64,000 bases of DNA, taken from Sipunculus nudus. Its lineage: Eukaryota > Annelida > Sipuncula > Golfingiida > Sipunculidae. This document shows, one piece after another, positions 37,501 through 43,124 of this stretch; the first letter of the stretch is position 1, and every line of letters begins with the position of its first letter. The position numbers were made by a program, and so were the translations under genes. Under the pieces are notes generated by a model that searched no databases, had not been told where the DNA came from, and worked only from the letters and a program-made list of their open reading frames with translations. The stretch is from assembly GCA_026874595.1 (NCBI GenBank), contig CM049316.1:14449839-14513838 (forward strand), read 5' to 3'.

Positions 37501-38200
37501 TCGACCTGAAGGCCATGTAGTATTGTCAATACAGGGCCACCCAGTATTTTCAGTTTAATGATTTGAACAGGATTTTATGACAAGTGAAACTGATGTGCAG
37601 TGTTATTGTAGTTACAGGATTACTGAAGTAAATATATGCGTGTATTATGGCTTTGTATAATTTCTAATATTACAACAGCTCGTCATCAAATCATGTTTCA
37701 TTTTTTCAACGATAGATATGCGTCTGCTTGTGAGGTCTTCACTGGTGTAATGGTTACATTTTGCAGAACATGTATGCATATGAAATTTTGATTCATTTAT
37801 CATATGTAGTTATTTATTATCACAATAGTGCCTGGGAATTGATGGATATGTAGTCTTGTTTTATTATCAGCTTTGGTTATCAAGAATACATATATGTGTG
37901 TGGTAAGCCTCCTTCCTGGGCAAGATAGTGGCTCCTTTGCCAACAAAAAATTATTTCTTGGTCATTAATTCCAATTAAAACTTTTATTGATCTTCAGTGT
38001 ATTTCAGAACCCAACTGTCTCTATGTGAATTATTTAAACTTCAAACACTGGAAGAATACGCAGCCAGAAAATTGCCACATCTGAAAATATTTGCTAATCA
38101 TACCATCAGAAACTTTCAGCTACCAAGTCCTGAGGCACTAAAATACTTGAATTGCAGGATCAAGATGGGTCATATTACTGCACACAGTCAGCCTGTTTAG
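9024..38200 (+). CDS. SHLD2-like gene (shieldin OB-fold subunit), partial, multi-exon
   Basis: Eleven exons join in one frame (552 codons including the stop), plus one candidate cassette exon at 26179. SHLD2 is the ssDNA-binding OB-fold subunit of shieldin, which acts with REV7 downstream of 53BP1 to limit resection of DNA breaks. Evidence: exons 7-8 encode a CX2C...CX2C zinc ribbon (MCDRC, FCTVC) in the RPA70-C-like arrangement, followed by LRQATIEALLP and YDLHTVLGQQLG, which resemble the vertebrate SHLD2 C-terminus as I remember it. Earlier exons look like further OB-fold strands. The REV7-binding N-terminus is not identified, and no initiator is assigned. Alternative: another RPA1-like OB protein (MEIOB, RADX-type). 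All splice sites used are GT-AG. The 3' end converges on the C/EBP gene; AATAAA signals lie near 38512-38526. Confidence 0.6.
10316..10471 (+). CDS. SHLD2-like exon 2 (OB-fold strands)
   Basis: Acceptor TTTTCTTCCAG, donor CAG|GTATAT. Encodes WYILLQDTYGTFCEVLVTDC and on to RFSGLQVVDRLTRN, alternating hydrophobic strands as in an OB fold. The phase joins exon 1 (2 nt + 1 nt). The donor is the first base pair of a 70-bp TA repeat. Confidence 0.65.
10472..10541. repeat. TA microsatellite abutting a splice donor
   Basis: About 35 TA units start at the intron's first GT dinucleotide (CAG|GTATATAT...). The length of this repeat could affect splicing of exon 2. Confidence 0.9.
10542..11502. other. 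Intron sequence without recognised feature
   Basis: AT-rich intron of the SHLD2-like gene between the TA repeat and the first Helentron-like element. No exon or repeat signature that I can name. Confidence 0.6.
11503..13877 (+). mobile_element. Helentron-like non-autonomous element E1
   Basis: 5' end with subterminal inverted repeat GCTCAGCTGAC (11505-11515), a (CCGT)n tract (11546-11592), two ~670-bp core units (shared landmark GCCTAATATCAAAACCAC at 11776 and 12450), and a 3' end with CAGCTGAGC (13845-13853) followed by a near-palindromic stem GACCCATAGGTC and CCTTG. Subterminal inverted repeats, tandem core, microsatellite and 3' hairpin are the hallmarks of HINE/pearl elements. Lies in an intron, sense to the host gene. 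No protein remnant recognised. Confidence 0.75.
13878..14873. other. Intron, no clear feature
   Basis: AT-rich DNA; the 14340-14520 stretch is locally GC-richer (a GGTCAGCTGACC palindrome near 14448) and may be an unclassified old repeat. Confidence 0.5.
14874..14961 (+). CDS. SHLD2-like exon 3
   Basis: Acceptor TTGTCTTGACCAG, donor GAT|GTAAGG. With the 2 nt from exon 2 it gives SRQAFTLMDSLWKPDKYKKI, ending in frame phase 0. Contains a conserved-looking Trp in a hydrophobic setting. Confidence 0.65.
14962..16053. other. Intron, no clear feature
   Basis: AT-rich, with short G tracts near 15143 and 15280 and an AT-rich end. Nothing else supported. Confidence 0.6.
16054..16260 (+). CDS. SHLD2-like exon 4
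   Basis: Acceptor CCCTGTGGACAG, donor GAG|GTAATA; 69 codons, phase 0 at both ends. Encodes ...EFYYSFCTAPGESTAS... and VIHMNDCRVSFWAKCVYLHQ, the latter strand-like and probably part of an OB fold. Confidence 0.65.
16261..18422. other. Intron with unclassified repeat remnants
   Basis: The stretch 16600-18300 is less AT-rich than its surroundings and ends with TATACTCGACTTATATGCGA and related short repeats (about 18228-18285), typical of a decayed DNA transposon end. A motif GTCAGACGATCTTC at about 17928 resembles one near 46947. No transposase seen. Confidence 0.4.
18423..18645 (+). CDS. SHLD2-like exon 5
   Basis: Acceptor ATTCTTTACAG, donor G|GTAAGT; 74 codons + 1 nt. Begins KEALNQDSFVSLWYLIDPST (strand-like), then a Ser/Thr/Asn-rich loop, ending VCHVKDALLSDG. 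Confidence 0.65.
18646..19390. other. Intron, no clear feature
   Basis: AT-rich; a short GGTTGGTTGGTTTGCCTGTC-type fragment near 18804 recurs as GTTGGTTTGTTTGTCTGC near 20170 and is probably an old interspersed repeat. Confidence 0.5.
19391..19564 (+). CDS. SHLD2-like exon 6
   Basis: Two in-frame acceptors 6 nt apart (exon from 19385 or 19391); donor ACAG|GTACAA. Encodes GQLIVDGYSLVTMTTDDEAK and ends RLAMVTVTG, probably the first strand of the zinc-ribbon OB fold. Confidence 0.65.
19565..20548. other. Intron, no clear feature
   Basis: AT-rich intron between exons 6 and 7; no exon, RNA or repeat signature recognised beyond a short repeat fragment near 20170. Confidence 0.6.
20549..20642 (+). 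CDS. SHLD2-like exon 7 (first half of zinc ribbon)
   Basis: Acceptor TTTCTTTTTACAG, donor AG|GTAATG. Encodes GHLVSVDEDSAFTWLMCDRC and NNEDIYTDGPD; CDRC is the first zinc-ligand pair. An RPA70-C-like ribbon inserts at the same place in an OB fold. Confidence 0.7.
20643..21135. other. Intron, no clear feature
   Basis: About 490 bp; nothing recognised. Confidence 0.6.
21136..21247 (+). CDS. SHLD2-like exon 8 (second half of zinc ribbon)
   Basis: Acceptor TGTTTTTGCACAG, donor CAG|GTATAA. Encodes SLLFCTVCNQEVVNAATGMK and MTGYLTVDGQNSQAAIQ; CTVC is the second zinc-ligand pair, followed by two strands as in RPA70-C. Confidence 0.7.
21525..23815 (+). mobile_element. Helentron-like element E2 with ~337-bp tandem core
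   Basis: 5' GCTCAGCTGAC (21527-21537); 3' CCGCTGAGC then GACCCATGGGTC (23798-23809) and CTTG. Core of six units: the landmark CTGTTACCCATATTCTTCAA (with variants) begins at 21681, 22018, 22355, 22706, 23043 and 23382, giving spacings of 337, 337, 351, 337 and 339 bp. A degenerate partial unit follows to ~23640. Same termini as E1 but a different core, hence a different subfamily. Inside an intron, sense orientation. Confidence 0.8.
23816..24176. other. Intron, no clear feature
   Basis: AT-rich 360-bp stretch leading to the exon 9 acceptor (GCTTTTTTAG). Nothing else supported. Confidence 0.6.
24177..24227 (+). CDS. SHLD2-like exon 9
   Basis: 51 nt, acceptor GCTTTTTTAG, donor GAG|GTAAGG, phase 0. 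Encodes LRQATIEALLPEDSDEE, an amphipathic helix that follows the zinc-ribbon strands; it resembles the helix in vertebrate SHLD2/RPA70 C-terminal OB folds. Confidence 0.65.
24246..24770 (+). mobile_element. Truncated Helentron-like element E3 (E2 subfamily)
   Basis: Starts TTTTTAGTTCATCTGAC, close to the E2 5' end, then about one and a half core units related to E2. No 3' terminus seen; a related GGTGGCGCCACC-containing repeat follows to ~25370. Confidence 0.6.
24771..25377. other. Degenerate repeat sequence
   Basis: Resembles 28812-29340 in short blocks (GGTGGCGCCACC, GGAGCTAGCATC, AAATCTTCTTCTCT). Probably an old core unit of the same repeat group. Confidence 0.45.
26179..26277 (+). CDS. 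Candidate cassette exon of SHLD2-like gene
   Basis: Acceptor TTGATTACAG; encodes ITDAGSHSRSLEVSYVMVSD and LLQSLGRSPAVTG. With the stronger donor ACAG|GTGTAC (end 26275) it would shift the frame of exon 10; with GGT|GTACAG (end 26277) it is 99 nt and keeps the frame. Exon 9 can also join exon 10 directly, and that junction (DEE-GYDLHTVLG) looks like the family. It lies within the bounds of element E4, so it may be an exonised or false exon. Confidence 0.35.
26793..27367 (+). repeat. 288-bp tandem duplication
   Basis: The block starting TAGAAATATAAACTTAAATT at about 26794 recurs at about 27082 almost unchanged, ending in GATCATGGTAATAGT (about 27063 and 27351). A recent duplication inside E4 that copied the start of the endonuclease-like remnant. 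Confidence 0.9.
27302..27532 (+). pseudogene. EEP endonuclease C-terminal remnant in E4
   Basis: QLIEKPTNDHGNSTDHLFTN followed by SGHKILFATIS matches the ending of exonuclease-endonuclease-phosphatase domains (QLI..PTR...S..DHIFTN....SDH.PIF). The catalytic SDH reads SGH, so the Asp is lost. Only this C-terminal part is seen, next to the element's 3' end, where Helentrons carry their endonuclease. A nested LINE fragment is the alternative. Confidence 0.5.
27726..28807. mobile_element. TIR MITE, copy 1 (TA target duplication)
   Basis: 1082 bp bounded by TA|CCGTATTTATTCTAATTTCG on the left and the imperfect inverted copy CCAAATTGGAATTAATACGG|TA on the right. Copy 2 at 49871-50904 has the same ends and interior. 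TA duplications suggest Tc1/mariner- or similar-type mobilisation; no transposase is encoded. Confidence 0.8.
28812..29345. repeat. Degenerate repeat, related to 24771-25377
   Basis: Two or three diverged units around GGCACCACCTGCATTAACTT and GGTGGCGCCACC with AAATCTTCTTCTCTTAAA blocks. Too decayed to define ends. Confidence 0.5.
29346..30341. other. Intron, no clear feature
   Basis: Contains a local duplication around 29760-29970 (AGACTGCCAACT and GGTCAAG...TTCACTCAGTGCAG repeated within ~100 bp). No coding signal. Confidence 0.5.
30342..30797 (+). mobile_element. Short Helentron-like element E5 (internal deletion)
   Basis: Both ends of the E1/E4 family in only ~455 bp: 5' GCTCAGTTGAC (30345-30355), 3' AACTGAGC then GACCCATGGGTC and CCTTG. 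Its final 100 bp match the end of E4, so it is an internally deleted relative. Confidence 0.75.
30798..32020. other. Intron, no clear feature
   Basis: Includes a tandem motif GTGAGTTGTC(C/T)G(C/T)(T/C)TTACTGAGT at about 31089 and 31171. No exon supported. Confidence 0.5.
32021..32159 (+). CDS. SHLD2-like exon 10 (C-terminal OB strands)
   Basis: Acceptor TTTTTACTTTCAG, donor G|GTAAAT. Encodes GYDLHTVLGQQLGPLVCIVQ, SVPDSTKDGQHCWVLEEVDY. This ends the OB fold and is the segment most like vertebrate SHLD2. It follows exon 9 in frame. Confidence 0.7.
32160..33013. other. Intron, no clear feature
   Basis: AT-rich; poly-C tract of about 16 at 32543. Nothing else supported. Confidence 0.6.
33014..33740 (+). 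mobile_element. Truncated Helentron-like element (5' part)
   Basis: Starts TTATTAGCTCAGCTCACTAT with a short CCGT/CTGT tract, then one core unit of the E1 type up to about 33740. No 3' terminus before E6. A different repeat (33745-33930) follows that recurs near 46085-46190 (AGCCAAAAAAATAAGCA with flanks). Confidence 0.7.
34402..36334 (+). mobile_element. Helentron-like element E6
   Basis: 5' end lacks the first ~10 bp (starts at ATAAGTCATCTGAGCTATAG); 3' end TCAGCTGAGT, GACCCATGGGTC (36316-36327), CCTTG. Core as in E1, then a specific segment (35105-36300) with a poly-C tract at 35230 and GGAGGGCCCCTTTCC near 36211 that is shared, inverted, with E7. Intronic, sense. Confidence 0.75.
36335..37997. 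other. Intron, no clear feature
   Basis: AT-rich, with a short TA tract near 37171-37191. It precedes the terminal exon acceptor at 37997. Confidence 0.6.
37998..38200 (+). CDS. SHLD2-like terminal exon 11
   Basis: Acceptor TTTATTGATCTTCAG; with the G from exon 10 it reads VYFRTQLSLCELFKLQTLEE and on to a TAG at 38198-38200 (68 codons including the stop). An alternative acceptor 11 nt downstream gives a shorter tail. Lys/Leu-rich C-terminal extension with no recognised domain. AATAAA at 38512 and 38521 would serve for polyadenylation. Confidence 0.5.
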
Positions 38201-39254
38201 TACATCACAGTCACTCTCGCATTATATATGCATTAATGTTATACTGCAGGAGTTAATGCAATAAGTTTCTTTTGTAGATAATAAGTGTACTGCTTGGCAT
38301 GGGTTAAATCTGGTTGAAATATTCAGTAATGGAGCAGTTGTGAAGTGAATACACTGGATTTTTCTCTGCAAATTAACTTGATACTTAGGATGGTAAATAT
38401 TGTACCCTAATAATTATCCTATTAACAATGAGTTGAAATAATTTGCATCCTGGTAAATGTCAGTTAATGCCAACAATATCCATTGTTAGTTCAAGCAAAG
38501 TGGTTAAATTTAATAAAGGAAATAAAACAAATGCAAACAGGTGTCAGAAATAAACTGCAGTTGGAGACCATGCTATTGCTTTGAATTACCAACTGGTATA
38601 TCCTATTATGGGACAGGGGTAAAGCTAAAACTGAAGCTTAAGGATAAATAGTCTATAGCCTTGTGCTAATCAAGCTATTTTGCGAATTATAAATATCATT
38701 AATAAACTGCATCAGTCTGTATGCAGATTGTATAAATATGCATGGAATACAGGATATGAAATAAGCAAAATTATCATAAAATAAGGAATATAAAACATGT
38801 TGGACTGTTATACTGGAAAGGTTTTGTGGGAAATACTAAACAATCAGTTTATCACATTCCCCATCTTTTCATCAGAACATTTTCACAATTGAATAAAGAA
38901 AACAATATACACATAACTAGAATTTCATGCATAAATTGATTTTTCAAATTTAAAACAGAAACAAGACATTTCTGATGGACCACAAAACTGCATAGTTCCC
39001 TCGAATCTGTATGGTTAAGTGGTATATAATGATTAATATCTAACTTGTGTATATGTAACAAACAATTTTCTATTCTAAAATGTGTCTTGAAATACAGCAA
39101 GTACTTCAGCAAATGTCTTGAAAGCAGTAACACTAATGATGCACATGCAATATCTGATACAGTTTTACACAAATAGTCAACATCACAAATGTGTTTGATG
39201 CCCATTTTTCGCTGGTCTTGCACTGACCAGGTTTGGTTACATGCGTCACATGGT
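38201..39254. other. Convergent intergenic region
   Basis: 3' UTR of the SHLD2-like gene (up to about 38540) and 3' UTR of the C/EBP gene on the other strand. AT-rich; no other gene supported. Confidence 0.6.
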
Positions 39255-40124
39255 TTATGTATGATCTGCAATATACTTTTGGACTGCTGATGGTACAGCA
39301 GCCCCAACATTTGCAAACAGTCCTTTGAGAACATTAAGTTCTTTAGTTAGTAGATCACACTTCTTAGTCAAGCGTTCGTTCTCTTCAGTAAGCTCCTGAA
39401 CACGGTCTTCTGTATCTCTCTGACGCTGTTTGGCTTTATCTCGACTCTTGCGCACAGCAATGTTGTTTCTCTGGCGCCTTAGTCGATATTCCTCGCTGTC
39501 CTTGCTGTACTCTTTTCTGCGCGATGAGCTTTTCCCTGCAGATTTTGCTTTTGGCTGGTAGGTGTCAGCAGAGCTTGAGGAGACTGGATCCTCAGCTTGC
39601 TGTTCTGACTGTGGACTGTAGTAGTTGTGCTCTTCAGGTGCTATGGTTATTACAGTATCTTCAACCACCATGCAGTTATCATCAGGCCGGGCCGCCTCCA
39701 CCTCCCACACACTGCTATTGTTAATTTTCACTTCAGGAGCTTGTGGCATGGCATCATGTATTTGTAACAGTTCTTGTAGGTCAGTAACAGTTACGTTTTC
39801 AAGATTTACCTGGCCATTGCTAAAATCCAGGTTATCTGATAATTGTTCTTGTTTTGGCTCCACCTTACTTGGGCCTGGGTTGGCAAATCCTTCAGCGAGG
39901 TCTGGAAACAGCTGCGCTGGGTCCACGTGCTCTGCGGGGTTGGGCGTGTTAAGCGAACGTGTTGGCCACACGGACTGTGACAGCAGTTTCTGGATGTCCA
40001 CTGACAGTTCTAGTTCAGGAAGATCGCTCAACCCACCTTCACCAAACAGTCCCACCTCTTGGTCCGGCTGATCTTTCTTCAGATCGCCGGACTCAGTATC
40101 GTATAACTCGTGACTTGGCTCCAT
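39255..40124 (-). CDS. C/EBP transcription factor (alpha/beta/delta class)
   Basis: 289 aa, intronless. CCAAT/enhancer-binding proteins bind ATTGCGCAAT-type sites as bZIP dimers in the nucleus. bZIP at the C-terminus: basic region with RNNIAVRKSRDKAKQRQR, then a zipper with Leu at 245, 252, 259, 266, and a short tail. N-terminal activation motifs are recognisable: MEPSHELYDTE resembles the start of vertebrate C/EBP-alpha, and ELSVDIQ...EHVDPAQLFPDL resembles its conserved acidic box. Start: ATG at 40124 in good context (ACCATGG); the frame stays open for 47 further upstream codons but has no ATG there. Intronless structure is usual for this class. Divergent from the C/EBP-gamma gene. Confidence 0.93.
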   Translation of the reverse strand: MEPSHELYDTESGDLKKDQPDQEVGLFGEGGLSDLPELELSVDIQKLLSQSVWPTRSLNTPNPAEHVDPAQLFPDLAEGFANPGPSKVEPKQEQLSDNLDFSNGQVNLENVTVTDLQELLQIHDAMPQAPEVKINNSSVWEVEAARPDDNCMVVEDTVITIAPEEHNYYSPQSEQQAEDPVSSSSADTYQPKAKSAGKSSSRRKEYSKDSEEYRLRRQRNNIAVRKSRDKAKQRQRDTEDRVQELTEENERLTKKCDLLTKELNVLKGLFANVGAAVPSAVQKYIADHT

Positions 40125-40262
40125 GGTTGTTTTTAGTGTCGGTACACTGGGACATACTGGTAAATCCTCGTCGTAAAAACTGAGAGCCGGAAAATCCGTG
40201 CTGATTATTGGGGATGAAATGGTGGTGTATCGTGTCTTAGACACCTTGAGAGCGTTTAAGGA
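40125..40262 (-). other. Open N-terminal extension of C/EBP without ATG
   Basis: In frame with C/EBP, upstream of its ATG, no stop for 47 codons back to a TAA at about 40265. It contains ISTDFPALSFYDEDLPVCPS, with acidic and aromatic residues like an activation domain. A GTG lies at 40244-40242. Human extended C/EBP-alpha starts at a non-AUG codon, so a similar form is possible but not shown. Confidence 0.3.
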
Positions 40263-40315
40263 TTCTTCGAGAGATATTTTATTACTTTACTTGCCGCTGT
40301 CACTTGCTTCAACAT
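40256..40315 (-). promoter_or_regulatory. Upstream ORF 2 of C/EBP
   Basis: ATG at 40315, 19 codons (MLKQVTAASKVIKYLSKNP), ending 132 bp before the main ATG. Vertebrate C/EBP-alpha and -beta mRNAs use a uORF to choose start sites; this one is longer and further away. It is in the mRNA only if transcription starts upstream of 40315. Confidence 0.4.
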
Positions 40316-40389
40316 TCGCTCGTGCGTTTTCTGGCTGTCAAAACTGCTGACTGTACCGATGTCACGGCGACGTTTGCTAAATAGGGCAT
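40309..40389 (-). promoter_or_regulatory. Upstream ORF 1 of C/EBP
   Basis: ATG at 40389, 26 codons, with a TGA stop that overlaps the ATG of uORF 2 (ATGTTGA). This arrangement would allow termination-reinitiation between the two. The transcription start is unknown. Confidence 0.35.
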
Positions 40390-40559
40390 TCTAAGCACCT
40401 GCTAACGCCGGCTCATACAGTATATTATTACGCCAAAGTTGATCTAATCGTGCTTTTATCAGCATGTATGCAAATTTAATGACGAATTTAAAAAAAATCA
40501 TCCATATTTGAATCATATTAATGTAATTATATGGCTAAAAGAAGATGCATTCCCTTTTC

Positions 40560-41110
40560 ATTCAAGGTACTATTTTTCTTGCGCATATGGATACATGGTG
40601 CGCAGAGGGTATCCCTGGTCTAAAATTAGATCTCACGTCATATGGATAAATCTGATTGGCTACTATTTTTAGATCGTGACGTCGAGAAAATGGCTGGGAT
40701 CAGCATTGGTTCCAATCGTGATTGCGCAATGTCATTATTTTCTCGGTGTTTTATTTTAATATGGAAGCAAATTATATTAAATTCATCAAACTTCATTTCC
40801 ATTGTATGGGAGTTTAAACATATTGAACACTAAAATACACAAAGCTAAAAAAGACACGCACGGAATGGATATTCAAAATGTTCGGTTATTAAATGACTGA
40901 ATTGGGGTTTTTGAAAGTGGCCCGAGTGCAGGTGCTTGTTGTACCTTCAGCGCGGTCCTGTTGCTGACGCGGGGAATGTTTGGTCTTTGTCCTTCCGGTT
41001 GTCAGATTATTTCATCATCAATTCGTGATGAAAAAGTAATACAACACGTCCCCAATTGCGACATCCGTGATGACGGACACCCTTGTGACGTATTAACGGG
41101 TAAATAAAAT
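40560..41110. promoter_or_regulatory. Shared divergent upstream region of the two C/EBP genes
   Basis: Contains GATTGGCTA (inverted CCAAT box, 40653-40661), CRE-like TGACGTCG (40677-40684), a CACGTCA half site (40633), and the perfect C/EBP palindrome at 40721. Richer in CpG than the surroundings. It lies between the C/EBP ATG and the C/EBP-gamma coding exon. Transcription starts are not defined. Confidence 0.5.
40721..40730. promoter_or_regulatory. Perfect C/EBP binding site ATTGCGCAAT
   Basis: Exact palindromic consensus for C/EBP dimers, about 600 bp upstream of the C/EBP ATG and about 1.95 kb upstream of the C/EBP-gamma ATG. Suggests autoregulation or cross-regulation; binding is inference. 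Confidence 0.6.
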
Positions 41111-42202
41111 AACCACATACAAATTAAGAGTGTTATAATACATAATTAAAATAATCACAGTAATAGAGGCCCACATACGTATAAATGATAAACTAAAAGT
41201 TACCTTTTGCAGTTGTGGCTTCCGTGATTATTGCATCACCATGTCCATGGTTTTGACTTTTGTTGAAAACTTTATTATCCACCTTTCCAAAACGCCAATA
41301 AATATTAATTTCTTTTTAAATATGAACGAAAATGATTTCACCAGGTCATTTTAATAGTGAAAGTCACTACCCACAGTGAGCAGCTGGTGAGAGTTGCGGG
41401 TTCTGACTTTCCCTACTTAAATGTGATGTAAAATTGAGGGAGGGAGGGGGTAGGCATAGTTGATTGCATCAGACTTTCACAACTGGAATCTGTTGCAATC
41501 AGCTGGGCCCAGACTTTAGTTCATTACCAATCGTATACGGTGTAAGACTGTCAGTATATGGTGATGACTGCAGAAAATTCACAGGTTTGTTGTGCAGGTA
41601 AATTTCTTCCTTTTTTTAACAGATCAGCATCAAATGGTTCCCACAAAAATGTGTTTGTGTATATATTTACTCATGCATGTGTAGTAATTAACTAGTTTTT
41701 TTTAAATGTAAATTGATGTAATAAATTAGTTCTTCATTAGTATTTTCTGATTGGAGCAAGTTTTTCCTATTTTTAAATGTATCTCTTTAACATAAAGTTA
41801 TTTTCCTTATCATTTTGTCAGAATATGTACATTGAATTTCGTGCACTTTTTTTAACACTCCACAATTTTACCCCGGGTCCCTTATATATGAACCAGTGTT
41901 TTGTCAAACAGTATTTTGCATCTAGCTTTAACAATTTTTGTAATATTTTTAATATTTAACTTTCTGATAATTTACAATATGACACATTTATATTTATCAT
42001 TTATACAGAAGTGTCATAATGCTGATAATTTTGTGGTTTTTATTATATTTCAAGAGTTTTGCTTATTTGAGTTGTCCATGATTGAAAAGCATATACTTGT
42101 GCAGCTAAAGTCCTGCAGCTTGAAGCTTGCTCACTTGTGCCATCATTTCCATAAATCAGTCTTTATAGTTATAAATTAGGTTATTAACTGTGAAGATATA
42201 TA

Positions 42203-42251
<49 letters not shown>

Positions 42252-42559
42252 ATTTGAAAATAATGATAATTCAAAGAAAATTTTATTTTAATTACCTGGT
42301 AAGAAGCATATCTAGATTATGAATGAGCTGTTCTATAATTGTATAAAAATAAAATACAAGTTTCATTAAAATTATTATCATCTGTACTTCATGTCATTCT
42401 TCAGTGCATTATGCATATATCAGCATTCAGTATTTTCTAAAATTTGCTTTACACAGAATAAATAATGCTATTCATTCTGTGTGAAGGGCATTAGTTTGAA
42501 TACCACTTTGTGACTGCTGAAGTTTGTTCTCATGATTAAATTGATTTCTTTGTTGCAGG
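41111..42559. other. Upstream region and probable 5' UTR intron of C/EBP-gamma
   Basis: AT-rich; a TA repeat at 42196-42246. It ends in a clear acceptor TTTCTTTGTTGCAG (about 42559) just upstream of the coding exon, so a non-coding first exon probably lies further upstream. That exon is not located. Confidence 0.5.
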
Positions 42560-42674
42560 AAATCTACACAGAATGAAGTGAGTTTTAATCACAAAATCCA
42601 GAGGATCAACAGACAGCAAAATATCTAAAAAACACTTCTTGTTTTGGAATTTTATATATATATATATAAAAAAG

Positions 42675-43124
42675 ATGAAAATGCCTCCAAAACGAAGTGC
42701 AGGATTGCAAGATGATGAGCCAGCAAACAAAAAGCCATGCGAAAAAGGTACAGAGGATTACATTCATCGGAGAGAGAAAAATAATATTGCAGTACGCAAG
42801 AGCAGGGAGAAAAGTCGGATGAAAGCAAAGGAAACTACAGAAAAAGTGATAAAACTACGGGCAGAAAATGAAGACCTGGAGCAGAAAGTTCAAATATTAT
42901 CCAAAGAATTGAAAGTATTAAAGGAACTGTTTTTGTCCCATGCTGTTACAGCCAAAGCAGTGACTGGGACAGCAAACACTACTCAGCCAAGCCAGGAGTC
43001 GATGTTAAATGACAGTTCAGGTGATATCCTACTGAATGGGCCGCCAACTCCAGTCAATACAGATGCCCTTAAAAAAGATCATGAGTACTCGATACCATCC
43101 AACTCCAAGGACAAGGTCACATGA
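42675..43124 (+). CDS. C/EBP-gamma type bZIP protein
   Basis: 149 aa in one exon. C/EBP-gamma lacks strong activation domains and acts mainly as a heterodimer partner (with other C/EBPs and ATF4). Visible: a short N-terminus (MKMPPKRSAGLQDDEPANKK), basic region with HRREKNNIAVRKSREKSR (residues 31-48), zipper Leu at 61, 68, 75, 82, and a Ser/Thr-rich tail. HRRE-NNIAVRKSR with a short N-terminus is characteristic of the gamma class. Start: ATG at 42675, or 42681 two codons later; the open frame further upstream crosses a TATATA stretch behind a splice acceptor and is probably 5' UTR. AATAAA at 43227 or 43937. Confidence 0.9.
   Translation: MKMPPKRSAGLQDDEPANKKPCEKGTEDYIHRREKNNIAVRKSREKSRMKAKETTEKVIKLRAENEDLEQKVQILSKELKVLKELFLSHAVTAKAVTGTANTTQPSQESMLNDSSGDILLNGPPTPVNTDALKKDHEYSIPSNSKDKVT

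Noticed and set aside
38852-39334. 160-aa open frame on the minus strand overlapping the C/EBP C-terminus
   Set aside because: Different frame from the clear bZIP ORF; the rest is 3' UTR with no domain.
39524-40183. Plus-strand frames of 66-148 aa over the C/EBP gene
   Set aside because: Antisense shadows of the C/EBP coding sequence.
42639-42674. Upstream start for C/EBP-gamma (MFWNFIYIYIKK)
   Set aside because: Includes a TATATA stretch right after a splice acceptor and does not resemble the family; the ATG at 42675 is preferred.
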